A stretch of 64,000 nt of DNA from Sycobia sp. Sy_11. Its lineage: Eukaryota; Arthropoda; Insecta; Hymenoptera; Epichrysomallidae. Positions 23,811-34,881 of this stretch are shown in pieces. The stretch spans positions 706,001-770,000 of the forward strand of contig JACCIC010000177.1 in NCBI GenBank assembly GCA_018907035.1, read 5' to 3'. The translations under genes and the position numbers were made by a program. Numbering within the stretch: the stretch's first letter is position 1; the number at the start of each line of letters is the position of its first letter. Under the pieces are notes generated by a model, which saw only the letters and a program-made list of their open reading frames with translations, made no database searches and was not told where the DNA came from.

Positions 23811-23965
23811 ACCTATGATGGCTCGATCACTAGAGCGAATTAGTAACTTGATGATCCGAGTTCAAATCCCGGTCTCGACCGATTGACACAAGCACCGCTC
23901 TAATTCTCCACATAAACTAACTAAAATAACTAACTAACATAAAAAAAATTTTAAAAAAGTAAAAA
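23811..23965 (+). mobile_element. tRNA-derived SINE or SINE fragment
   Basis: TGGCTCGATCACTAGAGC (23819) is close to a polymerase III A box with a GCTC/GAGC D-stem. GAGTTCAAATCCC (23858) is a good B box 39 bases further. The acceptor stem does not close, so it is not a working tRNA. After the tRNA-like head comes a short unique body, then (CTAA)-type repeats (23915-23937) and an A-rich tail. This is the plan of a SINE. Confidence 0.6.
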
Positions 23966-24149
23966 AATTATTATTTTTAATTGATTTAATGTAATTTTAT
24001 AATAGTGCATTTCTTACCGTGTGCCGCAAGGCTTTATTTATAAAACGAGATGTTTGATGTCCAAGGCGAAGCCGAGGATTGTAACAAGGTTCGTAAAAAA
24101 GCCTTTTCAGTGAAGGTGCGATTGGTAGGTTAGAATGAGGAAAATATAT

Positions 24150-24665
24150 TTTTTCTATTCAAATAAACCTAATTGTTGGTTCCAAAACCATTGCTTATTC
24201 AAACTTAAAAAATATTCACTCGCCTGAAATATGTATATTTTTGCTTCAAATAATTAAAATTTAAAGAAATATTTGTCGCATTAAAATAAATACATTTTTA
24301 CGAAATTCACTCATTTGCATTTAGACTGTTTTTAGTGTGCAGTTTATTGCAGTGTAAATAATATTCTTTTGAAAATTGTACGATATAATAATATAAGAAG
24401 GAAGCAGCAAAATCCATAATATAAAAATGTAATACGTTTTGTTCGATAATTAATTTATGTAATCGTAAACTAGAGTTGATTATTAATAAATATTTTTTTT
24501 ATTTATTTTTTTTTTTTTATATTGGTCTTACAGTCCAATCAATTCAATCTAAAAATAAAATAAAAATAAAAAAAAAAAATAAAAATAAATAAAAAAAAAT
24601 AAATAAAATAAAATTTAAAAATAAAAATTAAATTAAAATTATAATGACAGTCAGACTGTCCTTGT
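24150..24665 (+). mobile_element. AT-rich inverted-repeat element, copy 1 (right part)
   Basis: About 220 bases (24160-24390) repeat in direct order at 24889-25100, sharing blocks such as TTTTACGAAATT and GCATTTA. Next come ATTAATAAATATT and ATTGGTCTTACAGTCCAATC, the same end as copy 2. The outer end, near 24640-24665, carries GACAGTCAGACTGTCCTTG, matched in inverted form at 27158-27180. The left part is missing. Confidence 0.6.
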
Positions 24666-24752
24666 TTACATTCACCCCCGTAGACTAATCTGAAAATAAA
24701 ATATTAGCTGAAAAAATTCTTTGTTATTATTTTTATTTTTATTTTATTTTTA

Positions 24753-25184
24753 GATTGAATTGATTGGACTGTTAGACCAATAAAAAAAATATTTATTAAT
24801 TTGTATATGGGCAGTCGACAAAAGTACAATTCAATTGTTTTAGAGTTGATTATGTATTTGTATCGTAAGATATATTTTTTTCTTTTTAAATAAACCGAAC
24901 TGTTTATTTCAAATACACGATTGTTAATATTCGTGTTTAAAATCTTCGTTCGTTTTAAATTTGTATGTTTTTGTTTCAAATATATAGAATTTGAATAAAT
25001 ATTAGTTGAATTGAATCACTTTGATTTTTACGAAATTGACTCTTTTACGAATTGGCATTTAAACTTTTTTTTCAGTGTGTAGCACAATATAAATTATGTT
25101 ATTAGATAATTAAACTCATGCTTATATAAAATTGTAAAAATTAATAAATATTTTGATTGGTCTTCCAGTCCAATTAAATCAATC
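24753..25184 (+). mobile_element. AT-rich inverted-repeat element, copy 2
   Basis: The left arm GATTGAATTGATTGGACTGT..AGACCAAT..AATATTTATTAAT mirrors the right arm ATTAATAAATATTT..ATTGGTCT..CAGTCCAATTAAATCAATC, giving inverted ends of about 45 bp around a 430-bp body. No protein is encoded, so this is a non-autonomous, MITE-like unit. Comparison with copy 1 and the 27.2-kb piece suggests the original ends lay further out. Confidence 0.65.
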
Positions 25185-26467
25185 GAAAATAATACGTAAT
25201 AATATAAATATATATATTTATATTAATATCAGTACAAAAATTATAAAAATAAAAATTAAAATTAAAAATGATAAAATTGTAGAAAATGTAGTCTTATAGA
25301 AAATAAAGTTTTATAGAAAATAAAGTAAATTATAAAATTTCACTGTTCTACATGAATCTGCTTATACAGAAACACGTAACGACGAATTAAATACAAATTT
25401 TTTTTAATTTTTTGAAGAAATTAATTTTGCAAAATTTTATCTCGTATTCTATTATACTAACAAAAAATTTGAATAGTGGAAATTAAGTAAACTTCAAATG
25501 ATTTTTTCTAAATAGTTTGCAGGTGAGTCAACAATTGTTTCAATTAAAGTTACCTTAATAAAAAACCTTTAATTAGTTTAAATTAAATCTTTAATTATAA
25601 TAGTTCTATAAATACGATAAAACCTAACAATTATGTAATTAAATTTTAGTTCATAAGTTTCAATCTAAAATTACAATTTACAATTAGAAGCTTTTTTCAG
25701 ATTACAACTACTGTTAAAAAATACACTTTGAGAAACTTGCCCATGAAAATTACTTTTTTTTTTTGAAAAATGAAAACGTATTATAATAGTTATAAAATAT
25801 TTTAAAAAATGATTAAAATAATTTTCTGCTAAATTTTTCTCACGTTAAACGGCATTCAAATTGAAAAAATTATTAAAATAATGGCATTGCGGACCGTTTT
25901 AGTGATATCATATTTACAAATATTTATATATATATATTTTTTTTCTATATATACTTTGTAAATATTACTTAATTTTATTATATATTTTGTTACAGGTTTT
26001 CGGTGAAAATATTTTCAGATTCCGGCGAACTATTTATTCCTTCGACTTCTTGGCGCCTCATGTACCGTCACATAGCTTACCGGTGAACTCGTCTTCGTTC
26101 TCGTCGTCGGTTTCGATGTGCTGATGGTGGCCGGATTATTCTAGCTTCAGCTGAATAAAGTACTGTCCGATTTAAATGGAGTATTTTTTCTCCATTAATG
26201 TATTACATACTACGTCTTTCCAATATTCTACCAATAATTTCTGAGGGATTAAAGAGAGAACCATAACATTTAGTTTTTACGCTAACTTCGAGAACAGGGT
26301 GGCACAGTTGTGGTTCCTGAAGATGCTGCATGAGGACAAAATAGATTGACCTTATGATTGGTCCCTATATTACCGATTCAGGGAGGTAAGTTATCCTTAT
26401 TATCTTTATTTGTATTATTAGATATTTCTTTTATAGTATCAGAAAGAGTTCAAAGAAATTGAAATCT
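25185..26467. other. AT-rich interval
   Basis: Mostly A/T runs. A GC-richer island at 26000-26200 (GTCTTCGTTCTCGTCGTCGG) ends in TGAATAAAG. It could be an upstream part of the Penelope-like relic or an unrelated exon; I cannot assign it. Confidence 0.35.
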
Positions 26468-26828
26468 GAAATATAATATTCAAATTTTCTTTAAAAATAG
26501 TATTACTTTAAGTAAGTTATTTAATAATTGCAAAGATAAGGATGATCTATATTTAAAATTGGGAGTTATTTACAAAATTAATTATATGGAATGAAATGAA
26601 TACTACATTGGACAAACAAGTAGATATTTAAAAAAGAGAATTTATGAAATTAAATATAGTTTAAGTAGTTCACATGATACTTCTGGTTTAAAAGAAAATT
26701 GTTTGAAGCTTTTACATTCTTTTGATTTTATAAATGTGGATAGTTTGGAATATGGTATTAATTATAAGTACAAAAGGGAGAGTCTTGAAAATATTCACAT
26801 TTCAAAGAATCGAAATTATGTGAATTAA
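26468..26828 (+). pseudogene. GIY-YIG endonuclease of a Penelope-like element
   Basis: The frame reads LSKLFNNCKDKDDLYLKLGV, then GVIYKINYME, one TGA stop, then NEYYIGQTSRYLKKRIYEIK. GVIYKI and YIGQT are the two signature strands of GIY-YIG nucleases. The linker and downstream Lys-rich helix fit the C-terminal domain of Penelope-like retroelements. The TGA (26592-26594) sits where family members usually have a Cys before the YIG strand. The RT domain is not present upstream, so this is a 5'-truncated copy ending at TAA 26826-26828. Confidence 0.7.
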
Positions 26829-27110
26829 ATATTGGAGTCAAGTCAGTTATATAACATTTATAATTCTTTATTAAATTGATTAGTTTTGAACATTTTGTGT
26901 AGAAGGGGGCACTAAATTTCCACTAACGTTCCACTAAACTGAACTAAAAATTTTTTAGTTTAGTTTAGTGGAGATAGGGGTATGTATAGATTAGAATATT
27001 AATATAAGGTTGAATTTAGTCCCTGATAAGGAACCGTAGCGAGATCGACACGTTATGCAACTACAGTAGATTTTTAATTAACTAAAGGTGGTGGAGACAG
27101 ATTGCACTTT
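26829..27110 (+). mobile_element. 3' untranslated part of the Penelope-like element
   Basis: Follows the endonuclease frame. It contains TTTAGTCCCTGATAAGGAAC then CGTAGCGA (27012-27040). A closely similar block occurs at 50655-50690, so it is a repeated terminal piece. The 3' end is not defined. Confidence 0.5.
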
Positions 27111-27157
27111 AAGAATTATGAATTTTTTAAGGTAATATATATTTATTTCTGATTATA

Positions 27158-27331
27158 AGGACAATCTGACTCTCCTTATAATTTTTATTTAATTATATAT
27201 CGATATGTATTAATATTGATATAAATATATATTGATATTATTATGTATTGATGTAAATTTAGTTAATTGGACGGTAAGACCAATGGAAATATTAATTAAT
27301 TTATCTAAAAACAGTCGACATAAGCGCAATT

Positions 27332-27335
<4 letters not shown>
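27158..27335 (+). mobile_element. AT-rich inverted-repeat element, copy 3 (left part)
   Basis: Begins ATAAGGACAATCTGACTCTC, inverted relative to the end of copy 1. It continues to AATTGGACGGTAAGACCAAT and ACAGTCGACATAAGCGCAAT, the inner landmark also seen at 24810-24835. It is cut by an A-run and a (TA)n tract at 27331. Confidence 0.6.

Positions 27336-27347
<12 letters not shown>

Positions 27348-27393
<46 letters not shown>
27348..27393. repeat. (TA)n microsatellite
   Basis: 23 TA units after a 16-base A-run. Confidence 0.95.
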
Positions 27394-27396
<3 letters not shown>

Positions 27397-27639
27397 ACGT
27401 TGGTATGCTGATAGTTCATACGTACGTATATTAAGTACGTTTCACTACGGATTCACCAATTGAAAGGCCCCATTTTCCATTTTCAACGCCTTGGGCCTTA
27501 CTAATATTTCTGTTTTTAAAAAAATTTGATGAGCTGGGTACGAACTAGCTATGATGCTTCATGGATTCTGATTTGCCTGTTAACCATGCTACTGGAGAGA
27601 AAGAGACTCGAGTGTTCGTTACTTACCGTCCAAATTTTA

Positions 27640-28150
27640 ATATGCTGGTATCAAACCTATTGTTTGAGACTCGGCTGTGTTGTAGATAAATAACATCTCA
27701 TCTACGTAATTGTGAAATTTTTCGATGTCGTCTAAATCTACAAATGCCCATGGTGTCATTTCTGGTGTAATCATTATATCTAAGAGTTTCAAAGGAAGAT
27801 CACAAAGGAAGCGAGTTCAAAATCCAAACGGCATAACTTTGGATTCATAGAGTTGTTTTCCTATCTCTGCAAATGCAGTAATAGGACGACTTTCAGGCGA
27901 TAGTGATATTTTCCAGTAGTTATTCTTGGGGTTGAATATTGACAGATAAAGGATTTCTCTTAATTTATTTAGCGTGGGGCTTATTTTCGGCTATTTGCGG
28001 TAACGGATATATCATTTTTCGTGATTTTATTTACCTTCTGGAACTTAATGCACAATCGAGCTTTCTCGTTTTCCTTTTTTACAGTGACTATTGGTAAATT
28101 CCATAAAGTACTGGACCGTCTGATGACATTTTCTCTGAACGCCCTATCGA
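27640..28150 (-). pseudogene. Reverse transcriptase scrap of another Gypsy family
   Basis: On the minus strand one reads FNPKNNYWKISLSPESRPIT, AFAEIGKQLYESKVMPFGF, then LLDIMITPEMTPWAFVDLDD. These are RT blocks 3-5 of Ty3/Gypsy: the YW(Q/K)I strand, the MPFG turn and the active site, here DLDD instead of Y-x-DD. After it, FHNYVDEMLF fits the following helix. It differs from A, B and C throughout. Breaks occur near 27830 and 28000 and no neighbouring domains are seen. Confidence 0.78.
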
Positions 28151-28159
28151 CTTGTTTGG

Positions 28160-29035
28160 TGATTATTTAATGAATCGTCAGAATTTGTGGGCGCTATTTT
28201 TGTTTAATTTTCTTTGTTTCTTCCAGGACGATTTCATGAATAATAAAAGGAGTGGAACCTTCAATACAGCCGAACTTTCCTATTACAGTATTTAATAACA
28301 TTCCGTATTTTCAATATAAATTAATTCTTTTCAATTTTTTTAGAACTAGAACAATCTATAATAATACCAGATAAAAGGCATCAAAGATTCTTTCAGCACT
28401 TTCTCTGATCATTTATTATAAATTTTTATAAGTGTGGAAGTAAAATTACATACATACACTACAGAACTAAGCCACATCAGATATTATACGATCACACTGC
28501 TTACATGCCATAAACATCAGGGCCCTATTATATATACTATTCAATCTTTTTCAAAAAACTATTCAATTTTGGGGATCAATCAACCAACTCTGAACTATAT
28601 GAGAGATAAATATTTGTTCAAATAAAGTTTTAGATCATGCCGTTCATTTACGATAACCAACGCTTGTTAAAACGCATGCATGTTAAAACGTCAGTCCTGT
28701 CTCAGCATCTGTATAATTAATTGCCTTGTGAGAACGAGACTCCTTATGTATGCTCATGCGTATCCCTGATTTGGATATTAATCAATGATAAGATTTTCAT
28801 ATTTCTTGCTTCTATACAATTAATTCAATGATGATATGTAAATTTATTGTAGTAAATTTTAATTATTTTTATTTCTCTACAACTGGAAGCTATAATCTGG
28901 ACTTATTAAGACATGATCGTTCGAGGACATAAATCTACTTTTGTTAAAGGGAGCAGAAAGGAAGTCCTTAACCAACATTAGCGTTTTTTGATGTAAAGCG
29001 TATATTACAAGGATGAGGATGAACAATGAATTGTT
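28160..29035. other. Interval without recognised gene
   Basis: AT-rich; the frame at 28434-28625 has no known motif. No repeats beyond short AT runs were noticed. Confidence 0.4.
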
Positions 29036-29039
29036 GCGT

Positions 29040-30235
29040 CGAATAACTGCGCCATGTATATATATATCAAAGATGACCCGGACTGGTGCATTTAAACTCC
29101 ACTCGTAAACTGAATCGTTAAATTTTTTTCCTATATTGGTACAACCTTTCTTGATGTACGTGTGAAATTTGAGCGCCATATCTCCATTAGTGTGTGTTTG
29201 TTAGGTGTTTCTTTACGACGCAAAAAGTTTGTCTGGTGATATTGACTATGGAAAAAAACTGATTAACGAATTGGCTTGTAATTGTTTGTTTCCAATGAAA
29301 TAACGGCTTCGGAATCGTTGAAAATTTTGCAGAAGTTTTGGGGAGTCTACTTTATCGTGAACGCAAGTATTGGAGTGGCACAAAGCATTCAGTGAAGGTG
29401 GTGAAACATCGAAAAAGTTGAGCAAATGGTTCTCCAAAATCGTGTCGTCATCAGGAAGATACCAGAGACTCTTAACGTTTCTTATGGATCGACTCAAAAT
29501 ATTTTGGTTAATGTTTTGCATATGAAGGGTGTCAATGCTAGACTCGTTCCAAAACATTTGAATCTTTTGCAAAAACAACGTCGAGTAGAGGTCACAAAAG
29601 AGATGCTTCAAAACGTAGTTAAGGGCCCTAAATTCATCAAACGCAACATTATTGGTGACGAGACATGGGTTCATGAATATGGCGTTGAAGCTGCCCAACA
29701 ATCTAGCGAATGGTGCTCCAAAAATGAGCCGAAACCGAAAAACCACATCAAAGTCGGTCGAAAATCAATGTGATGCTCATCGTTTTTTCCGATTACCATG
29801 AGATGGTTTACCATAAATTTATTGCAGAAGGTGAAACGTTCAATAAGAAGTACAATTTGGCCATTTTGAGCCATCTACGTGAATCAATTCGTTGTAAATG
29901 ACCGGATTTATGGGCAGACAATTCATGTTTTTTTTCACCACGATAATGCGCAGGCACATTCCATGATGATTGTGTCTAATTTTTTGTCCAAACACGAAAT
30001 AAAAGTCATCACTCAACCATCGTATTCACCAGATTTGGCTCCCTGTGACTTTTTCCACTTTCTGAAACTCAAGAATCCACTTCGAGGAACGCATCATGAG
30101 TCCATTGCAGCCATAAAAAGTAATTCGTTAAAGGAACTCAAGGACTCAACTCACCGTGATGCGACGAGGACTGAGGCACTTCTCTCTTTCCCCACCGATG
30201 GTACCCCCCCCCTCCTTGTGGAAAACTCGGGATGA
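29040..30235 (+). mobile_element. Mariner element (D34D), broken
   Basis: The leader (29080-29240) matches a fragment near 10 kb. The transposase starts near 29246 (MEKN, then a stop) and has a helix-turn-helix part near 29360-29500. The frame at 29426-29773 holds IIGDETWVHEYGVE (first Asp) and SSEWCSKNEPKPK. 29879-30235 holds VFFHHDNAQAH (second part of the triad) and YSPDLAPCDFF, with 34 residues between the last two Asp as in mariner. At least three frame breaks occur. Terminal repeats were not confirmed. Confidence 0.85.
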
Positions 30236-30889
30236 AGCGGAACTCGCGCTAATGCGTTCTGCCAATGTTATAAGAATGTCGAATCAATTAAACGCAGCTG
30301 TAATTTAGATTTTTTTAGATCTAATTACGATTAAGGATTCCTGAAAGAAAAGCTCAAACAACACAACCAAGTAATATTTACTTCCAAATATACGCCAAGA
30401 TTCTCTAGAATCGTTACGCACTATTTTTAATATTATTTATATAATAAAAAATGATTGTAGTCTAAATTCATTACTTACCTATTATTGTTTATTCATATTA
30501 TTATGACTTGTATTAGTATTTCAAAGAATATACGGTTATATTATTATTAAACATGCTTTTTCTATTATTACTACTAATATTAATTGAAAAATCTATTTAT
30601 TAGTTCAATTATGGATTATTTATTTCTTATGTTATTATTACTATTATTGTTATTATTACTATTATTATTATTGAAGAATGGACACTATTAACTATTAACA
30701 ACAAAGAAGAAGGGGTAAGGAAGTTGAAGAAGCAGGATACGGACCAGAAGAGTACGGGGTGAGCAGCCCGGATGTCCCCCGTAAGGTCAGTAACAGTCGA
30801 GCTGATAGCGCTGCTGGTGCAACAAGCTATGGCAGCAGTGTAGACATTGAGACCGGACCAATACGGACGGTAAGTCATGAATATAATCA
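30236..30889. other. AT-rich interval with (TTA)n
   Basis: Contains an imperfect (ATT)n tract at 30625-30676. The stretch 30690-30889 may be the leader of the following R1-clade element. Confidence 0.4.
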
Positions 30890-32330
30890 TGAAAAATCAT
30901 GAAAAAAATCATTGACTCCATCAATGATTTGTTTAAAATGATGATGGAGTCAATGAAAAAGCAAACAAATGTAAACGATACCATTAAGGAGGGGATACCG
31001 GCTTTACAAAGCCAATTCGAGGAGCTGATGGGCAGAAGACGACTTAAAGCTAGGCGCCCACATACTCCTGAGGTTGCAGAGACTAATAAGGCCCAGAAGA
31101 GGCATTCATCTACCTCCCCAATAGAATTACCTGAGAGGATGAAAGAAGAAGAAAAAAATAGAGAAAATTTCGACAAAAGAAGAAGACGTGGCTACCAAAT
31201 CCAATCGTGGGGACGACTCACAGCCTGAACAAGGCTGGAAGAATATACCCACCAGGCAAGAAAAGAGGGCAGCTAAAAAAGAAGCAGAAAAAAAGAACAC
31301 AAAGAAAAGGGGGCCACATAAAACCTAAAGGTAAAATAGAGAGAACGGCAAGGCCTGAGGCTCATCAAGCCCGCGGAGGGGAACACCTACGCAGAGATCC
31401 TTGGAGGAATCTGCCATAAGGTTGACCTCTCGTAGCATGGACTCACGATCAAGGACATCCGTCGAGCATTAAATGGCGATGTTCTGATCGAATTTAAGAA
31501 GACTTCGGCGTAGGGCTTCATTCATGCCCTGAAAGAGGTCGTCGGGCAAAACGCGGCACTTCGTGCCCTGATACCCACGACTAACTTGGAGATAAGAGAT
31601 GTGGACGGCTGCGCGACACTTGACGAAGTAAAGACAGCCCTCCTTGGCGTGTTGCGGGACTATACTGGCCTCCTCGAGGTGAGGCTCACGAGGAAGCACA
31701 AAGTCGGCAAACGACTAGCCCTCGGTTACTGGAAGTTGGAAAGGTGGTCGTCGGATAGGTTCTTCGCGCCCTGCCACGGCGGGTACAGGCCCAGCTCTTT
31801 TATAGGTGTCTTGGCTATGGATACCGCGGCTCGGATTGCGATGGCCAAGATAGGAGCACCGCCTGCTTCTCGTCTGGACAGCAGGGACACAAAGTATCCG
31901 ACTATAAGACGCCTCCATAGTGTTACCTCTGTCCGGAGACCATGCCTACAGCATTCAATCACATTGCTGTATCTGGGGCTTGCGTAGTGTTTGGCGAAGC
32001 CCTAACTAGGTCTCGCCAAGATGGTTGAAGTCATGAATGCGAACCTGAACAGGACTCGGAGGGCGATCCGCTATTAGGATCGCTGAACATCTAATGGCGA
32101 AGAAGGCTCTGAAGTGAGCCAACAAAGCCAATAAACACTAATGCTCGAAAAAGCTGGAAGAAGAACTGAAGAACGATCCATGGGGATTGAGGTACAAAAT
32201 CATTACCCGCAAATCAGGCGTGCTCCGCAAGAAAATGCCTATGAGCGAGCAAGTGATGGACGGTATCGTTCATGGCCTATTCCTCACTCAGCCCAAGCGA
32301 CAGTATGAGCTCATGGAATGAGGAAACACG
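30890..32330 (+). mobile_element. R1-clade LINE, 5' part with internal deletion
   Basis: The ORF1-like part starts near 30899 (MKKIIDSINDLFKMMMESMK, coiled and charged) and continues through Lys/Arg-rich stretches. At 31480-31720 it reaches the RRM-like gag block: GDVLIEFKK, ALVPTTNLEIRDVDGCATLD, EVRLTRKHKVGKRLA. The CCHC knuckles expected next are not readable. 32040-32330 matches the linker before RT in ORF2: KKLEEELKNDPWGLRYKIIT and SEQVMDGIVHGLFLTQPK. The endonuclease is missing. Several frameshifts are present. Confidence 0.7.
31470..31720 (+). pseudogene. ORF1 (gag-like) core of the R1-clade LINE
   Basis: LEIRDVDGCATLDEVKTALL followed by GLLEVRLT is the conserved core before the zinc knuckles in R1-type ORF1 proteins, which coat the element RNA. 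Frameshifts flank it. The continuation to 31987 is open but does not show Cys-His knuckles, so it may be deleted or out of frame. Confidence 0.65.
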
Positions 32331-32334
32331 TCTA

Positions 32335-32472
32335 ACGTTAGCGGCACTTAAAATGTAAGCATTGAATATTGCTGAAAATTTTATTGTATTTCAGAGACAT
32401 GCGTACCGACATAATAAAAAAAATTATATACAGGCGGACTCTCCAAACTCGAGAAATTTAAAAATTCTCGTG
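32335..32472 (-). mobile_element. Mariner 5'-end fragment (family of 50690-51715)
   Basis: About 135 bases align with 51570-51715. Shared blocks include ACACGTCTAACGTTAG, GCTGAAAATTTTAT, AGGCGGACTC and CCAAAC. The orientation is the same. It sits between the R1 relic and the 60-bp array, abutting both. Confidence 0.7.
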
Positions 32473-33470
32473 ACTTTTTGAACACACATTTTATACTATC
32501 GTCTAAACATGAGTCCACTCGTAAAAATCGTTATAACACACCTAGACATCGTATTTTACCGTCCAAACACGAAAGTACCCGCGGAAGTCATCGAGAGATA
32601 GTTGGATATGCTATGCTAACGTATGAACACGAAAATCCCCGAGGAAGTCATCGACAAGAATCTGGATATCGTATTCTACTGTCCGAACACCGAAACTCCC
32701 TGTAGAAGTCATCTCGAGAAACTTGCACATCGTGTTCTGCCGTCCGAATACGAAATTGCCTGTAAAAGTCGTCCAGACAAAACTGCAGATTGTATTCTAC
32801 TATCCAGACAAAAATTTTTTTTAAAAAGTCGTCCCGGCACACATGGACAAACTTTTCTACCGACCGAACACGAAATTCGACGCAGAAGTCGTGCATTATA
32901 TCCTAGCTGCCAAAGCGAAACTGCCCGCGGAATTCATGACCGACACATGGACATCGTATATTACCGTCTGAAGATAAAACTACCCGTGGAAATCGTTCCA
33001 ACACACCTGGATATGGCATTCTAATATCCGAGCACGAAACTCCCCATGGAAGTTGTCCACAAATAGCTCGATGTCATGTTCTACCGTCTGAACACGAAAT
33101 TACCTTTTGAAGTCATCTAGAGATACTTGGACATAGTATTTTTACGTCTGAACACAAAACTCCTTGTAGAAGTCATTTCGACACATATTTACATCGTGTT
33201 TTGCCATCAAAATACGACGCTCCCCGTGAAAGTCGTTACGACACACCTGTGCATTGTATTCTACGTTCCAAATACAAAACTGCCTGTGGAATATATCGCC
33301 ACATATCTGAACATCGTATTCTACCGTCTAAACACGAATCTACTCGTGAATGTCGTCGTAAGTCACCTGGACATTCTATTCTACCGTCCGAACGTGAAAC
33401 TACCAGTGGAAGTTGACCTAACCTATCTGGACATGTTGTTCTACCGTCCGAACATGATATTCTGATCTGT
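32473..33470 (+). repeat. 60-bp minisatellite array 1 (about 16 units)
   Basis: Degenerate units follow each other at exactly 60 bp over most of the array. The consensus contains GACATCGTATTCTACCGTCC, GAACACGAAACT and CCCGTGGAAGTCGTC. One unit near 32885-32940 is shortened by about 20 bp and one step is 61 bp. Because 60 is 20 codons, frames stay in register: 33127-33465 repeats a 20-residue theme like DIVFYRPNTKLPVEVVxTHL five and a half times. Units differ by roughly a quarter of positions by eye. The same family occurs inverted at 58700-59760. Confidence 0.92.
33127..33465 (+). other. Open frame across the 60-bp units
   Basis: 112 codons, opening MDIVFLRLNTKLLVEVIST and then YIVFCHQNTTLPVKVVTTHL, CIVFYVPNTKLPVEYIATYL and so on, each 20 residues. 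Hydrophobic positions (I-V-F-Y, L-P-V-E-V-V) and the PNTKLP core recur. Frames 32478-32705 and 32623-33024 cross other units in other registers. No start context, signal peptide or neighbouring gene supports expression. It may be a satellite that happens to stay open. Confidence 0.3.
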
Positions 33471-34635
33471 AGTAGCCGAGTGTATTACAGTCATTATAAT
33501 ATCTTAGTAATATATACAGCTGCATATAGTATATACATATAGTAATTATGTTGATTAATTATGGTTTCAAATAAATTAAAACCATTATGTTAGATGACGA
33601 CTATAAAGTATGTAAAACCAAAATACTGTATTGAGAATACTTAATAGATACGTTTATTAAAATTATGTTAAAGTGAATAGTTAAACAAATATAAATGCGT
33701 GAATTCGCTAATTACAAAGTGAAAATTAAATATAATGTGGATTTGTAAAAGGACGATGTCGCTGGAAGGTCTCACAAGAAGTAACCAAATCGTCGCGGTT
33801 TTTCATTCAATGCCACTGAAGAATCGCCACCGTCATTTGGAAGACAATATTCAGGATGGTAGAGCAACATATAATTACCATACCGGACAATAGCGGGCAA
33901 TAAAATAATGAATCAATACCTGAAATTAATTAAATTAAAAATAAACCTACCTGAATCCAGATAGCGGCTGCAATTAATATGGTCAATAATAGCTGTCAGA
34001 CTCGCTGGGTCGCAAAGCCCGAAACTAAATTATCCTTCGCGTGTTACGGTTCAAGGCACAAAACTGTCTAGATTAAACTTTATTGAATCTTTGATTTATT
34101 TGCAGATACATGAAATGAACTGCTATTGTTCACAAAAAAGGAAAAACAAAAATGTAAAATATTACTTGTAATATAAAATTTTACACCCAAGAATAGACAA
34201 ATGCATAGGTGTATATATTGAATGTATATATATTACATATAGTATATACATATAAAATAAACTCACCTTCGTAGTTCTATGGTCACTTAATTTACTTACT
34301 AAATTACGTAATTTAGAAATTATGCAAATCAATGAGTATTGACCAGATGGACAAATGTAAACAAAATCACTGCTTAATAACTTCTGTATAATAAAAGTTT
34401 TTTACATAAAACTTTTTTTGAATTGAAGTATAGTGGTATAACTTTCTTTTAAGCCTAACCACAAGTAATATAACTGTTTAATATTGATGCACCAATTATT
34501 TCAAAATGTCAAAACTCAAGATAAATGTATATATAGCAAAAACAGACCCGCAAGTTCATTTCAAAATAATTTTTCATCTATAATTTCCTACTGTATTCAT
34601 CTGTTATAAATAAGTGAGTGTATATTTTTTTATTG

Positions 34636-34684
<49 letters not shown>

Positions 34685-34818
34685 CATATACACGAATAAC
34701 GCACCCCAGAACTTTCGTTACTCATTGAATATAATAATATCTTATATTGATGTTTTCTATATATTTTGTGTTTGCTATAAGATTATGTAGTTAATTTATA
34801 ATTATTATTTTAGTAATA

Positions 34819-34881
<63 letters not shown>

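Noticed and set aside
23811..23885. Functional tRNA gene
   Set aside because: A and B boxes are present but the acceptor stem does not pair and the anticodon arm is poor; better as a SINE head.
29246..29746. 166-codon minus-strand frame
   Set aside because: It is the antisense of the mariner transposase, whose plus-strand motifs GDETW and the downstream HDN block decide the strand.
32473..33470. CRISPR-like regular spacing
   Set aside because: Units are contiguous 60-bp repeats without unique spacers and the DNA is eukaryotic; this is a minisatellite.
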